A stretch of DNA of 64,000 bases from Parabacteroides sp. PH5-46. GTDB taxonomy: Bacteria; Bacteroidota; Bacteroidia; Bacteroidales; Tannerellaceae. The position numbers and the translations under genes are program-made. The notes beneath the pieces were generated by a model, which ran no database searches, was not told the DNA's origin, and worked only from the letters and a program-made list of their open reading frames with translations. Location: assembly GCF_029892785.1 (NCBI RefSeq), contig NZ_JARXXA010000017.1:22441-86440 (forward strand), written 5' to 3'. This document shows, in pieces, positions 18,608 through 28,443 of the stretch; the first letter of the stretch is position 1, and the number at the start of each line of letters is the position of its first letter.

Positions 18608-19828
18608 CTATATCTTTAACTTTATGTAAACACGTCCCAGCAGATACGTCACGCCTATAATGACAAAGGCGAAACAGAGGCAATTAACAATCCCCATGAA
18701 TCCGTGCGTAAACCAATCCGGCAATATAATCCCCGTTAGGTCAGCCAGTCCGTAAGAAACATAAGGTATCAGATACGTGGTGAGCGTAGCCGTACCAGCC
18801 GGCTTGATGATATCGAACCAGGAAGCCTTGCCCGCATTTGCCAGCCAGGTAAGCAGAGCATACATGGCAACAGCTATAGCCGTAACATAAAAGACAAAAG
18901 GAGGAGTAGCGCCTATCTTCGCCAATATCCAGAAGTTCCGGGAAATAAACCCGGCTAGGAATAATACAGCGACAGTTACAAGCACAAATATGATTTTCTT
19001 ACGAGTAGCCACTTGCGAGTACTTGGTACTTATCAGCGACAAAATCACACCTCCCATTGTAAAGGCCGGCAAAGCTCCGTTTCCTATATGCAGGATACCT
19101 AAGAAATCGTTATAGAAGTTAGGGCGTGGCAAATTCAGGATAGCCGTAGCCCCAAACTCTTCCCTCATCCTTGAACCCAGGATACAGATAATGACAAACA
19201 CAAACCATATAGGGATCAATTTCTTCAGATTATCACGTGTAAACACATAGATAACAGCACACAAGAGGTACGTCCAGCCGATAGAGCCCAGAATACCCCA
19301 ATGAGCACCAAAAACACCCTCCTTCGGATTGCGGAAAGTAATTGCCAGATAGATCAGAATGATTGTCCCCAACACTTTCAGCCCAGTGTAAAGCCTTTTT
19401 CTGTTAGGATCTTCTGTGCGTGGATATTGGTTCCATATACAGATAAAGCCTATCACCATCAAGATCCAATATACCCCGATCTTATAACTAACATCCGGAT
19501 GCAAACGAGCTTCGGAATTAGTGATAAAAGCGCCCATCACGAGCAATGCAAATGTACGGGAGAGGATATGTCCTATTGTTGATTCTCCCGAAAATCCTTT
19601 GCTGTACCTGCGTTCGATGGCAAAAGGGATTGACATCCCAACCACGAACAGGAAGCAGGGGAATACTACATCTGCCAGCCCCATAAAGTCCTCCCCCCAC
19701 TTGGCATGCTCCAGCCAATGAGGGACATCATGTATCTTCCAGAAATCGTTGACAAAGATCATCACAAACATAGTGAGTGCCCGCAACAGATCTATGCCTA
19801 CATTTCTTTGCGTAAAGTCCGTTTTCAT
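18608..19828 (-). CDS. DUF5009 membrane acyltransferase (HGSNAT/NagX-like)
   Basis: Polytopic membrane protein (406 residues, about 11 hydrophobic helices) related to heparan-alpha-glucosaminide N-acetyltransferase. The N-terminal signature RNVGIDLLRALTMFVMIFVND matches the family opening (R..SLDvlRGltv), followed by a conserved His-containing loop (VPHWLEHAKWGEDFMGLADVVFPCFLF, shown here only as landmarks). Relatives N-acetylate terminal glucosamine across a membrane using acetyl-CoA. Its location between a GH9 and a GHL10 gene supports a PUL that handles glucosamine-containing glycans; this is inference. Confidence 0.85.
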   Translation of the reverse strand: MKTDFTQRNVGIDLLRALTMFVMIFVNDFWKIHDVPHWLEHAKWGEDFMGLADVVFPCFLFVVGMSIPFAIERRYSKGFSGESTIGHILSRTFALLVMGAFITNSEARLHPDVSYKIGVYWILMVIGFICIWNQYPRTEDPNRKRLYTGLKVLGTIILIYLAITFRNPKEGVFGAHWGILGSIGWTYLLCAVIYVFTRDNLKKLIPIWFVFVIICILGSRMREEFGATAILNLPRPNFYNDFLGILHIGNGALPAFTMGGVILSLISTKYSQVATRKKIIFVLVTVAVLFLAGFISRNFWILAKIGATPPFVFYVTAIAVAMYALLTWLANAGKASWFDIIKPAGTATLTTYLIPYVSYGLADLTGIILPDWFTHGFMGIVNCLCFAFVIIGVTYLLGRVYIKLKI

Positions 19829-19834
19829 AAAACA

Positions 19835-22279
19835 TCAAAATTCGGAAATTAACGAAATCCACCTTCCGGCAGAAGATCCCCAGACTTCTTTATACGTAGC
19901 CGTATTAAATTGCGGCCAGTAAGGAGTATCTTCATTGAAGCGAGACTGCATCCCTACGGGGATCTCACCTACGGTTTCGCCCGGAAGTGCGGTATATTGT
20001 TGCGCATAGTTGCTTCCCTCACCCCAGATAAGAGATTGTCCGAACGGATTCTTCCCTACAATCCAGAATAGTTGTTGTTCAGCAATATCAATAAGCTCCC
20101 GGTCTTTCAGGAATTTCCCGCAAAGAGCGGCAGACTTCCCGGTTGCCAGATGAACCGCAGCATTTCCTTTGAAAGAGAACCAAACGGGGAACACTCTCAG
20201 GTAATGTTCTTTATCCAGCTTGAAGCCATTCTCCAGCTGCTCCTTATAATCAGCATCAGCCCCCTTGCGGATTCCTACCTGTGCGATATAGAAATTAGCC
20301 GAATCCTTCACTTCATCGATATGATACACCCCACTTGGCACCATGCCGTAAGGTTTTACATATTGCATGATGCTCTTCAGGTATTCCGCATGCTGTTTGA
20401 TGGCATTTTCCCAGTTTGCATAGTCTTTATGTCCGGGCTGTGTTTCGCAAAGCAGTGTCAAAGCCCACATAAAGTAATGGTCACGCGACTGGTGGTTATA
20501 ATGAACAATCGATTTCTTATCTAAGTCACGATAGAAGAAACCACGGATTTTGTTTTTGTCTTTCAAAGGCTCTGTGCGTTGGCATTGCAGGGTGTATTGA
20601 ATCACCTCGGCTGCTTTGTCAGCATAGTACTTATCTCCGGTAAGTTTGTACAACATACTGGCAGACCATGACACATTCGCCATGTATTGACTCTGCGATG
20701 CCATAGCTGCATGGTCTCCACCACCGCCTCCACTGGCCAGTTCCTTGTAGCCCATTTCTTCAAAACGTTTGATAGCAAACTCAAAATCTTCTTTCGCTAC
20801 CTTCTGAAGATGCTCTTTCAACATCACGTCTTTCTCTATGCTCATAGCTGCATATGCCTCTATACCTGCAAAGACAAAGTTTTCAAAGGCGCGATTGTGG
20901 ATGCGAACCTGTCTGCGACCCGAATCATCCTTTGTTCCGATAAAGCCGTCTGTCCAAAGATTGGTACCCCAGGTTTGTACCCGGTAACCGTCTCCAAAAC
21001 GGGTTTTCAAGACATAATCCAATCCCCATTGGGCCTCTTCCAGCAAGCGCAGGTAGAGATCTTTATTGCCTTTCTCCTTTGCCCGGTTTGCCATTTCCAA
21101 CATAGAAAGGGCTATTTCGCCGGTCTGCAACGTCTGCTGAGACATATCTGCCGCATCGTGCCAACCGCCATTTACGGTAAACATCTGTCCGTTATGCACG
21201 CCGTTCAAGTCGGTATGGCAAGCACCATGTTTCTCGGGAACAGGATAGCCACAGCGCTCTACAAACATAAAGTTCAAAACGCGCCAGGCGGAGTTCTCCC
21301 ACAGGTTGTTGTTGATATAAAAGGGCATAGAAATAACATCCCCTACCCGGATTACATATTGTCCTTCTTTCTTGAATTCGGAAAAATCAAGTGTTTCAAA
21401 GGCCCCGATAGCTGTCTTTCCGGAAACGATATCACCTTCATAAGCTACCAGCGAAGTCCTATAATCTATCAACTGGAACTTACCTTTATGATCGTCTATC
21501 CGGACGATAGCTGTTTTCTCACTATCTGCCCGATAACCGGACGTGGAGAAAATTATACGGCCCGTGGCCGGTTGCCAGCCGGACACGACCTCTGGATTTT
21601 CAATCACTTGCAATTCTACCGCATCTATATCAAACTTCAGAGAATCACCCATAGTACGTTCTTTCCCAAACACTTCAATAGCAAATGAGAGCTTGGTTAC
21701 TTTATCGCGCGCCAACTCCGGCATTTCAACGAAACACTCGTTCCACTGACCATTGACAAGGTTTATTTCATGATAACCTTCCCTGCCATATTTATCCGGC
21801 ACTTTGATCTCTCCGTCATTCTCTACATAAAGGTTCAGATAGATACTACGGGCACCTTCGCAGTCCGGAAAAACAGACAGCTTGATACGATTATACTTTT
21901 CCCAGTTTTCGCCACCTACATCATAGCTGGCCAAAGAGGTTCCGAAACCCAGCCCCCAACCCAGGAACTCGTCTACTGTAGAGGGAGCGACAATCCGCAA
22001 ACTATGCTTGCCGGATTTGCTTCTTTCAGCGGTTTGATAGATTCCGCCAATTCCGTCATGAGACCACTTGCTCATATCCTCCATATCGCAAAGCATATCC
22101 GAGAGGCTGACTTTTTTAGTCAGCCCGAAAGTCTCGAATGATTTGCTATAATCCAATGGTAACGGGCTATGAACATAGCCTGTATTACGAATATCCTCCT
22201 TTAGTTTTTCATCAATTTGAGCCGTGAGGCTACTGTGTCCAAGAAGGATCAGAGAGATTACTCCTAAAACTTTTTTCAT
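19835..22279 (-). CDS. Glycoside hydrolase family 9 enzyme
   Basis: Secreted or periplasmic 814-residue glycosidase. Signal peptide 1-20 (ends SLTAQ); jelly-roll, CBM-like domain at about 60-225; CelD-type N-terminal Ig-like domain at about 235-325 (GRIIFSTSGYR at 240-250); GH9 alpha6/alpha6 barrel from about 330 to the end. The nucleophile-side aspartates are in GGWHDAADM (DAAD at 375-378), and the acid glutamate is probably E798 in ATYKEVWG. GH9 includes endoglucanases and exo-beta-glucosaminidases. The adjoining acetyltransferase-like gene favours the latter, but this is not provable from sequence alone. Confidence 0.92.
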   Translation of the reverse strand: MKKVLGVISLILLGHSSLTAQIDEKLKEDIRNTGYVHSPLPLDYSKSFETFGLTKKVSLSDMLCDMEDMSKWSHDGIGGIYQTAERSKSGKHSLRIVAPSTVDEFLGWGLGFGTSLASYDVGGENWEKYNRIKLSVFPDCEGARSIYLNLYVENDGEIKVPDKYGREGYHEINLVNGQWNECFVEMPELARDKVTKLSFAIEVFGKERTMGDSLKFDIDAVELQVIENPEVVSGWQPATGRIIFSTSGYRADSEKTAIVRIDDHKGKFQLIDYRTSLVAYEGDIVSGKTAIGAFETLDFSEFKKEGQYVIRVGDVISMPFYINNNLWENSAWRVLNFMFVERCGYPVPEKHGACHTDLNGVHNGQMFTVNGGWHDAADMSQQTLQTGEIALSMLEMANRAKEKGNKDLYLRLLEEAQWGLDYVLKTRFGDGYRVQTWGTNLWTDGFIGTKDDSGRRQVRIHNRAFENFVFAGIEAYAAMSIEKDVMLKEHLQKVAKEDFEFAIKRFEEMGYKELASGGGGGDHAAMASQSQYMANVSWSASMLYKLTGDKYYADKAAEVIQYTLQCQRTEPLKDKNKIRGFFYRDLDKKSIVHYNHQSRDHYFMWALTLLCETQPGHKDYANWENAIKQHAEYLKSIMQYVKPYGMVPSGVYHIDEVKDSANFYIAQVGIRKGADADYKEQLENGFKLDKEHYLRVFPVWFSFKGNAAVHLATGKSAALCGKFLKDRELIDIAEQQLFWIVGKNPFGQSLIWGEGSNYAQQYTALPGETVGEIPVGMQSRFNEDTPYWPQFNTATYKEVWGSSAGRWISLISEF

Positions 22280-22318
22280 ACGGTACTATTTTTAACATTT
22301 GGGTCTAAATCTGCCACA

Positions 22319-23905
22319 TTACAGATTGGGTTTATTGATATCCCAGAACAAACGGGTGGCGCCGGAATCCGGACCTTTCAGCATTTCTACCGCTTTGGCA
22401 TAACCTTCCGGATTATCGCTTTTTTCCCTGTTTGTATAGGTAAGGCGTCGTACTCCCCATTCAGTAGAAATTTCTTCATTCTGACTTGCATTCCACACTA
22501 CCGGGAATAATTTGGGATAGCCTGTCCGGCGCCACTCAGCCCATGCGTTCATTCCTTCGGGGAAGCCTGCGATCCATTTTTGGGTGATGATCTTTTCCAA
22601 TCGCTCTTCATCGGTCTTAGCATCGTCCCAGTTTGGAGATACTTTGCTTACGGCAGGAGAATTAAAATCTTCACGAAGCGGGTCTACCCAGTCGGCCGGT
22701 TTGTTAGCGCTATTCAGATAATCCCCCATGGATGCTCCCCATTGTGAGAATGAAGCACTCACGCCTTCTTCATAGAACTGCCGCGCATTACCTCCGGCAT
22801 CCCATCCTCTTAATGCTGCTTCAGCCAAAAGGAAATAACTTTCTGCAGCTGTAAAGATAACACCTGGCTGCTCTTGTGTAACATTTATTTGAGAAATAAT
22901 TTCCTTATACGAATCTTGCAGGACGCTTAGATCTGGTAATCCGGTTCTTACACCAATCACACCGTCTGAAGTTTTTGCCAAACCATACAGAGGCAATCTG
23001 GGATCTGCATACCCCCCTAATATAGATTGCACATTAGCACTGATAAAAATGTCATTATATGAAATAGAACACGTATATAGTGGATGTCTCCAACCGTATC
23101 CGTTTACGATGTAGCTATCATCCTTTTTCATAACTCCCTGAGGAGCTTTGATAGCCGCTTCTGCTTCTTTCTTTGCCCATATAGCATCATACTTCACAAC
23201 ACGCATCGCCAAGCGCAGGCGTAAGGAGTTGGCCAATCTCATCCACTTGTCCAATTTCCCTCCGTAACATAGATCAAATTTAGCAAAGGAAGCAGACGGT
23301 TTACCAAGGAAACCCTCTAGTATGCCTACGGCTTCTGTCAATTCAGAGAAGAAAGCTTTATATACGTCTTCTGCCGAATTATAAACACCGCCGGTCATCG
23401 TTTCACCATATCTTGTGTAGATAATCGGCCCGTACTGGTCGCAAATACGAGACATCGTCAGCACACGGATAATAGAGTTTATGGCATCAAAATGGGCATA
23501 GGTTTCATATCCAAGTTCCTGGCATTTTTCTTTTACTTTCAGCTGATTTACCATCACACTGCTATAGGTGTATGACCAGCAGGCGTCGTTCCAGTCATTA
23601 TTCAGGAAGTAAGTCTGGTTATTAATTCCGTTCTTAAAATTGGTAGGTGAAGCCATATACCCCGACCAGATATCGGCGCTCAGGTTCTGATACAGCTGAA
23701 AATCCCAACCAAAACCGCTCGGATTGTAATAAATAGACTTCTGCATACTCGGGAAGTGCATACCAATGATGTTATTATCCTGTGTCAGTTCCTGGTCGGT
23801 CACTCCAAACGGATTTGTATTCATTTCTTCAAAATCACCCGTACATGCAGGCAATAAAAGGAAAAGCGATAAAATAGCTGTTATATATTTATTTATTGTT
23901 TTCAT
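22319..23905 (-). CDS. SusD/RagB-family glycan-binding lipoprotein (PUL 1)
   Basis: Outer-membrane lid that captures glycan for the SusC transporter. The 528-residue protein has a lipoprotein signal (LFLLLPAC, Cys21) and the opening EEMNTNPFGVT, typical of the SusD_RagB group named PF12771 rather than the classical SusD. The helical TPR scaffold includes SYFLLAEAALRGWDA, and the C-terminal part WAEWRRTGYPKLFPV is the conserved end segment. It is 11 nt downstream of susC, so the two are cotranslated as a pair. Confidence 0.93.
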   Translation of the reverse strand: MKTINKYITAILSLFLLLPACTGDFEEMNTNPFGVTDQELTQDNNIIGMHFPSMQKSIYYNPSGFGWDFQLYQNLSADIWSGYMASPTNFKNGINNQTYFLNNDWNDACWSYTYSSVMVNQLKVKEKCQELGYETYAHFDAINSIIRVLTMSRICDQYGPIIYTRYGETMTGGVYNSAEDVYKAFFSELTEAVGILEGFLGKPSASFAKFDLCYGGKLDKWMRLANSLRLRLAMRVVKYDAIWAKKEAEAAIKAPQGVMKKDDSYIVNGYGWRHPLYTCSISYNDIFISANVQSILGGYADPRLPLYGLAKTSDGVIGVRTGLPDLSVLQDSYKEIISQINVTQEQPGVIFTAAESYFLLAEAALRGWDAGGNARQFYEEGVSASFSQWGASMGDYLNSANKPADWVDPLREDFNSPAVSKVSPNWDDAKTDEERLEKIITQKWIAGFPEGMNAWAEWRRTGYPKLFPVVWNASQNEEISTEWGVRRLTYTNREKSDNPEGYAKAVEMLKGPDSGATRLFWDINKPNL

Positions 23906-23916
23906 GTTCCGTAGAT

Positions 23917-26900
23917 TTAAAAATTAACTTTCAAATTGAAACCAAAAGAGCGTGAACTCGGCATACCGAAGGCATGAACCCCCTGTAATGAGTTTCCTAC
24001 AGATAATGTTCCATCCGGATCATAAGGGGCATTGTTCTTGAAGAAGAACAGATTCCTACCAATCAAAGACAAGTCTATACCCTTAATAAAAGGAGTATTG
24101 TTGAACATCTTACGTGGGAACGAGTATCCCAAAGACAATTCGCGTAAACGAATGTTGGTTGCATCGTATACATAATATTCTGTGATACCATCACGTCCGC
24201 CAACGATGTTATAGAATCCTTCTACATTCTTGATGAGTTTTCCGTCGAAGGAAACACCGCCTCTTGTACGATCATCCCCAGTCCGTTTGCTCACACCGTA
24301 TTTGTCCAGTTCTGCTTCTGTCAGTGACAGCACATCGCCTCCGAAACGTCCGTCTATCAGGAAGTATAATGAGAAGCCTTTGTACGTAAAGGTATTGCTC
24401 CAACCCAAATTAAACTTCGGAGAGGTGTTTCCCACTTTCTGCAAATCCGATTTATCCGGCATCGGCACATCGTTATTATCATACAGGATGTTGCCTTGTT
24501 CGTCGCGGGAGAATGTTCTTCCGTAAATATCACCGAAAGATCCACCTTCTTCCAATCTCATCTGATAACTGTTAGAATTCTGTCCGCTCACGCTGAAATA
24601 GCCCAACTCTTCCGTCAATTCTATCACTTTATTTCTGTTCAGAGAGAAGTTTACACCAGTTTTCCATCTGAAGTCACCGGTCCAAACAGGAGAACCACTT
24701 AGTATGATTTCAACACCCTTGTTCTGTATATTTCCTGCATTTACATAATAAGTCGTATATTTTGATCCTGAAGGAGCAGACAGAGAGAATAACTGGTTCT
24801 TGGTATTTGTTTTATAGAAAGTGAAATCAAATTCCAGACGGCTATTGAAGAAACGCCATTCCGTACCGGCTTCGATAGAAGTTGTCATTTCCGGTCTCAG
24901 TTCATTAAAAGGAGCTGTAGAATTATAACCGATTGTTCCACTACGTCCTACACTGTTCAACGGATTACTTCTGTAGCGAGGCAGTCCGTTACCTACCTTA
25001 GACCAAGCGCCTCTAACTTTTCCTAAGTTAATCCATTCCGGAAGAGATAATGCTTCGTTCATCACCCAGGTTAGACCCACAGAAGGATAGAAGAAACCTT
25101 TGTTTTTATATTTAGTGAAAGCCAAGGTAGAAGTCCAGTCATTACGAGCTGTTACATCCAGGAATAACCAGTCGCGGAAGCCCACTTGTCCGGCAAAAAA
25201 TACCGCTTGCTCCTGTCCATGATATTTGCCCATAGAAGGCGAGCCGCCATTATAATCTATATTGCCCGAATTAAACAAGTTCGGATTATACATTCCACCA
25301 GGATATGAGTCTACGCCCAGAGATTTGCCTCTGTCGTCTTTAATGCTGGCTCCGGCTGTGGCATTCACGCTGATATCATTAAATGTCTGCATGTAGGTTA
25401 ACATTGCATCGCCATATAGACCCATGCTGTTTGATTCGCTCACGGAATAACGTCCGTTGTTTCCACCTGTCAATGCGGGGGTTGTGCCAGCATACATCTT
25501 CATTTCATAATTGTCGAGTATAAGGTCGGCATTACCGCGCGCTTTTACGGTGAAATATTCATTTATTTTGAAAGAAAGGCTCAGGTTAGCAATTGTACGA
25601 TAGCGTTGATCTTCACTTGGGAGCATATTGGTCAACCAGAATGGGTTTTGTTCCCAGGTTGTAGGCTCTGTGTACCAGTTCTGGAGATACATATTACGCT
25701 CTGCGTTGAATACTTTGTAGTTTTCCTTGTAATAGGCAAATGATTCTCCGCCATATACGCCACCTCTGGGGAAACGATACACACCGATCAGCGGGTTCAT
25801 GTAGAAACCTCCGGGCGACGGTCTGTTGCGAACATCCTGATACATCAGGTTGATGTTTGCGTCGGCAATTAATCTTTTGTCGAAGAAATTAGCTGTTTGC
25901 CTGAAATTGAAGTTATGCTTGTCCAGAGAGCTATTCTCGATAACGCCTTTTGCATGTGTATTGGCATAAGAAAAATAAGCTTGCATGCTTTCTGAACCAG
26001 TGCTTAATGCAAGAGAGTTTATGGTAGTAAAGCCTGTTTTGAAAAATTCTTTCATATAATCAGGGCTACCGGATATCTTTATATACTCGTCACTGTCGGG
26101 CATTTTCCCCCAGCTGGTAGAATAGCCACCATAACTATTCTGGAATTCAGGTCTGCCATGAACGGCATTTTCCCATGTTGTGTTAGAATTGAAAGTAATG
26201 GCGGTACGGCCTACTTTTCCTTTCTTAGTTGTTATTACTACAACCCCGTTTGCTGCTGAGCTACCATACAAAGCGGCTGCCGCCGGACCTTTCAGGATGT
26301 TCATACTTTCAATATCATCCGGGTTCAGGTTGGAGATACCATCACCACCGTCGCGGTTTCCGGCATCATTATTCCCACCTATGGTTGTTGCCGTCTGGTT
26401 ATTGGCGGAGCTATTGATAGGCACACCATCGATTACGTACAACGGCTGGTTACTTCCGTTAACGGAACGGTCACCACGTATGGTAACTTTTACGGATCCC
26501 CCTAAACCGGCAGAGCTACTGCGTATCTGCACACCGGCAGTTTTACCGGCTAAGGTATTGATCAGGTTCGGGTCTTTTGCGCGGGTTAACTCTTCCCCGT
26601 CTACTATTTGCGTAGAATAAGTCAGAGACTTCTCTTTCTTTACGATACCCAGGGCTGTAACAACTACTTCGTCAATCAGTTTACTATCTTCCTGCATCGT
26701 TACATTTATGATACGTTGGTTGCCTATTGCCTTTTCAACACTTGTATATCCGATATAAGAGAAAACCAGTGTTGCATTAGCAGAAGAAGCATTGATACTA
26801 TACCTTCCGTTCATATCAGTGATCGTTCCGATAGTAGTTCCCTTCACCAATACAGTTACACTTGGCAATGATTCTCCTGTTTCATCTACTACCGTACCTG

Positions 26901-27312
26901 TAACAGTAATCGTTTGTTGATTTACGGCAGGTGCATTCTTCAGCTTATGAGAAGAAAGGAGGATATAAGAACCTTCAAACTCATAATCAATACCCGTACC
27001 TTCAAAGATTTGCTCCAATGCTTTCTGCAAAGGTGCTTCAGTAATACTTACAGAGACATTTCTGTCAACATCCACGTTTTTGTTATAGACAAACAAGTAG
27101 TCTGATTGTTTCTCTATTTCGTTTAAAACCTGCTCCAATTGCGAACGTTCCTTCTTCAGGGTAATAAGTACATTCTGAGAATTAGCATTTTCAGCCTGAA
27201 GGCCAAAAACGAAGGCTAACAACAGTATTGTGGTGATTCTCATTATTCTAAAAAATTGTTTAAATCGTGGCCTTTTATATAGCAAGGCTCCTGATAATGA
27301 ATTTTTATCCAT
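23917..27312 (-). CDS. SusC-like TonB-dependent transporter with STN domain (PUL 1)
   Basis: Outer-membrane importer of 1131 residues. After an N-terminal extension (about 23 residues) and signal peptide (MRITTILLLAFVFGLQAENANSQ from residue 24), it shows an STN/secretin-type signalling domain at about 50-105, a carboxypeptidase-like CBM-type repeat at about 135-215 (VTGTVVDETGESLPSVTVLVKGT), the plug domain with the SusC box (SSAANGVVVITTKKG), and a 22-strand barrel ending in FNLKVNF. The STN domain means that it signals through the FecR/sigma pair encoded just upstream. The N-terminal 45 residues resemble those of the second SusC at 39634-42942. Confidence 0.96.
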   Translation of the reverse strand: MDKNSLSGALLYKRPRFKQFFRIMRITTILLLAFVFGLQAENANSQNVLITLKKERSQLEQVLNEIEKQSDYLFVYNKNVDVDRNVSVSITEAPLQKALEQIFEGTGIDYEFEGSYILLSSHKLKNAPAVNQQTITVTGTVVDETGESLPSVTVLVKGTTIGTITDMNGRYSINASSANATLVFSYIGYTSVEKAIGNQRIINVTMQEDSKLIDEVVVTALGIVKKEKSLTYSTQIVDGEELTRAKDPNLINTLAGKTAGVQIRSSSAGLGGSVKVTIRGDRSVNGSNQPLYVIDGVPINSSANNQTATTIGGNNDAGNRDGGDGISNLNPDDIESMNILKGPAAAALYGSSAANGVVVITTKKGKVGRTAITFNSNTTWENAVHGRPEFQNSYGGYSTSWGKMPDSDEYIKISGSPDYMKEFFKTGFTTINSLALSTGSESMQAYFSYANTHAKGVIENSSLDKHNFNFRQTANFFDKRLIADANINLMYQDVRNRPSPGGFYMNPLIGVYRFPRGGVYGGESFAYYKENYKVFNAERNMYLQNWYTEPTTWEQNPFWLTNMLPSEDQRYRTIANLSLSFKINEYFTVKARGNADLILDNYEMKMYAGTTPALTGGNNGRYSVSESNSMGLYGDAMLTYMQTFNDISVNATAGASIKDDRGKSLGVDSYPGGMYNPNLFNSGNIDYNGGSPSMGKYHGQEQAVFFAGQVGFRDWLFLDVTARNDWTSTLAFTKYKNKGFFYPSVGLTWVMNEALSLPEWINLGKVRGAWSKVGNGLPRYRSNPLNSVGRSGTIGYNSTAPFNELRPEMTTSIEAGTEWRFFNSRLEFDFTFYKTNTKNQLFSLSAPSGSKYTTYYVNAGNIQNKGVEIILSGSPVWTGDFRWKTGVNFSLNRNKVIELTEELGYFSVSGQNSNSYQMRLEEGGSFGDIYGRTFSRDEQGNILYDNNDVPMPDKSDLQKVGNTSPKFNLGWSNTFTYKGFSLYFLIDGRFGGDVLSLTEAELDKYGVSKRTGDDRTRGGVSFDGKLIKNVEGFYNIVGGRDGITEYYVYDATNIRLRELSLGYSFPRKMFNNTPFIKGIDLSLIGRNLFFFKNNAPYDPDGTLSVGNSLQGVHAFGMPSSRSFGFNLKVNF

Positions 27313-27325
27313 ATCTTTACATGTC

Positions 27326-27399
27326 TATTAGATTAATACAGTTAATTAGTTAATTGTGTTGATTTGCCGATGAGTGTTGGCGCACTTGTCGGCTTTTTT
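27326..27399 (+). ncRNA. Candidate DonS-like antisense RNA in the PUL 1 susC leader
   Basis: On the strand opposite susC, TATCTTTA at 27312-27319 is a near -7 box that overlaps the susC start codon. A hairpin (27366-27376 with 27383-27393, 11 pairs, two G-U) followed by six T at 27394-27399 is a good terminator. The implied RNA is about 74 nt and complementary to the susC leader. This is the arrangement described for DonS in Bacteroides fragilis ECF-controlled PULs. Start site is inferred. Confidence 0.6.
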
Positions 27400-27460
27400 G
27401 TGTTTTTCAAATTGGTTACTTCTCCATAGGCAATTAATTTTTTATTTTAGGGTTAAAAAG

Positions 27461-28402
27461 TTATTTAATGTAAATCACGGCGTTTTCTATATCTCTTATA
27501 TATGTGTATTTTGCATCTTTTTGTAAAATTCTTAATGCATTATCTATTCCGTCTGATATTCGAAATTTACCACTGAATACATGGTCGGCCAGCCTTTCGT
27601 TTTCTATTATGATATCAATGTCATAATATTTTTCAAACCAATTCATCAGCTCTATAAAATTGGTGTTTTTAAAACAGATAAGACCATCCTTCCAACGATA
27701 CATATCAAAATCGCTAATTATACTCGAAGCCAGCAAACCTTGCGAGGACACATACGCCTTCTGGTTCCTTTCAAGTGTAATATTATCCGCTTCATTGCTA
27801 CGGTTTACAATCTTGACAGAGCCTTCCATCAACGCTGTTGAAAATTTCCCTGTTTCGTTATAGGCTTCCACATTGAAGCTGGTTCCTAAAACCTCCACAT
27901 CATAGCGTTCCGTATGGACAACGAATCTTTTACCTCCGGTAGGCTTCACATCAAAATAAGCTTCCCCGTTCAAATATACCTCACGGGTAGATCCGTTAAA
28001 AAATGATGGATACTTCAACTCCGTAAGAGCATTCAGCCAAACATTCGTTCCATCCGGAAGGATTAGGTTGACACGCTGGCCAGCCGGCACAATAATGGTA
28101 TTTTGCACCGTATTTATTTCGTTTATTTTCAACTGATAAAAGCTAACTCCCGCAATTATCAGAAGAGCTATAGCAGCTACAAGCCTTAACAGTTCGCGCC
28201 GAATCGTTGAAGAACGATGTCCTTTCAGTTGTTTATTTTCATTACGTTTATAGCCGGATAAGAGTATCGCATCAAAGAACTCACGCTCTCTCATAAATTC
28301 CTCCTTGTTCAGAGAAGAAGAGTCAACCCAGTTTTTGACTTCTTCTTTCTCTTGTTGAGAAGCTGAACCCTCATAAAAACGATATAAAATCCGTTTATCC
28401 AT
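27461..28402 (-). CDS. FecR-family anti-sigma factor (PUL 1)
   Basis: Inner-membrane transmembrane regulator of 313 residues that holds the ECF sigma factor until SusC signals. The N-terminal cytoplasmic region is short-helical (ILYRFYEGSASQQEKEEV); one membrane segment is at about residue 72-90 (LLRLVAAIALLIIAGVSFY); the FecR domain follows at about 100-210 (GQRVNLILPDGTNVWLNA is the family signature); and a DUF4974-type STN-like C-terminus is at about 245-313. It is 41 nt downstream of the sigma gene and on the same strand. Confidence 0.95.
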   Translation of the reverse strand: MDKRILYRFYEGSASQQEKEEVKNWVDSSSLNKEEFMREREFFDAILLSGYKRNENKQLKGHRSSTIRRELLRLVAAIALLIIAGVSFYQLKINEINTVQNTIIVPAGQRVNLILPDGTNVWLNALTELKYPSFFNGSTREVYLNGEAYFDVKPTGGKRFVVHTERYDVEVLGTSFNVEAYNETGKFSTALMEGSVKIVNRSNEADNITLERNQKAYVSSQGLLASSIISDFDMYRWKDGLICFKNTNFIELMNWFEKYYDIDIIIENERLADHVFSGKFRISDGIDNALRILQKDAKYTYIRDIENAVIYIK

Positions 28403-28443
28403 ATTATGCTTTTGTTAATAAAGCAAACAAGATGCAAATATCC

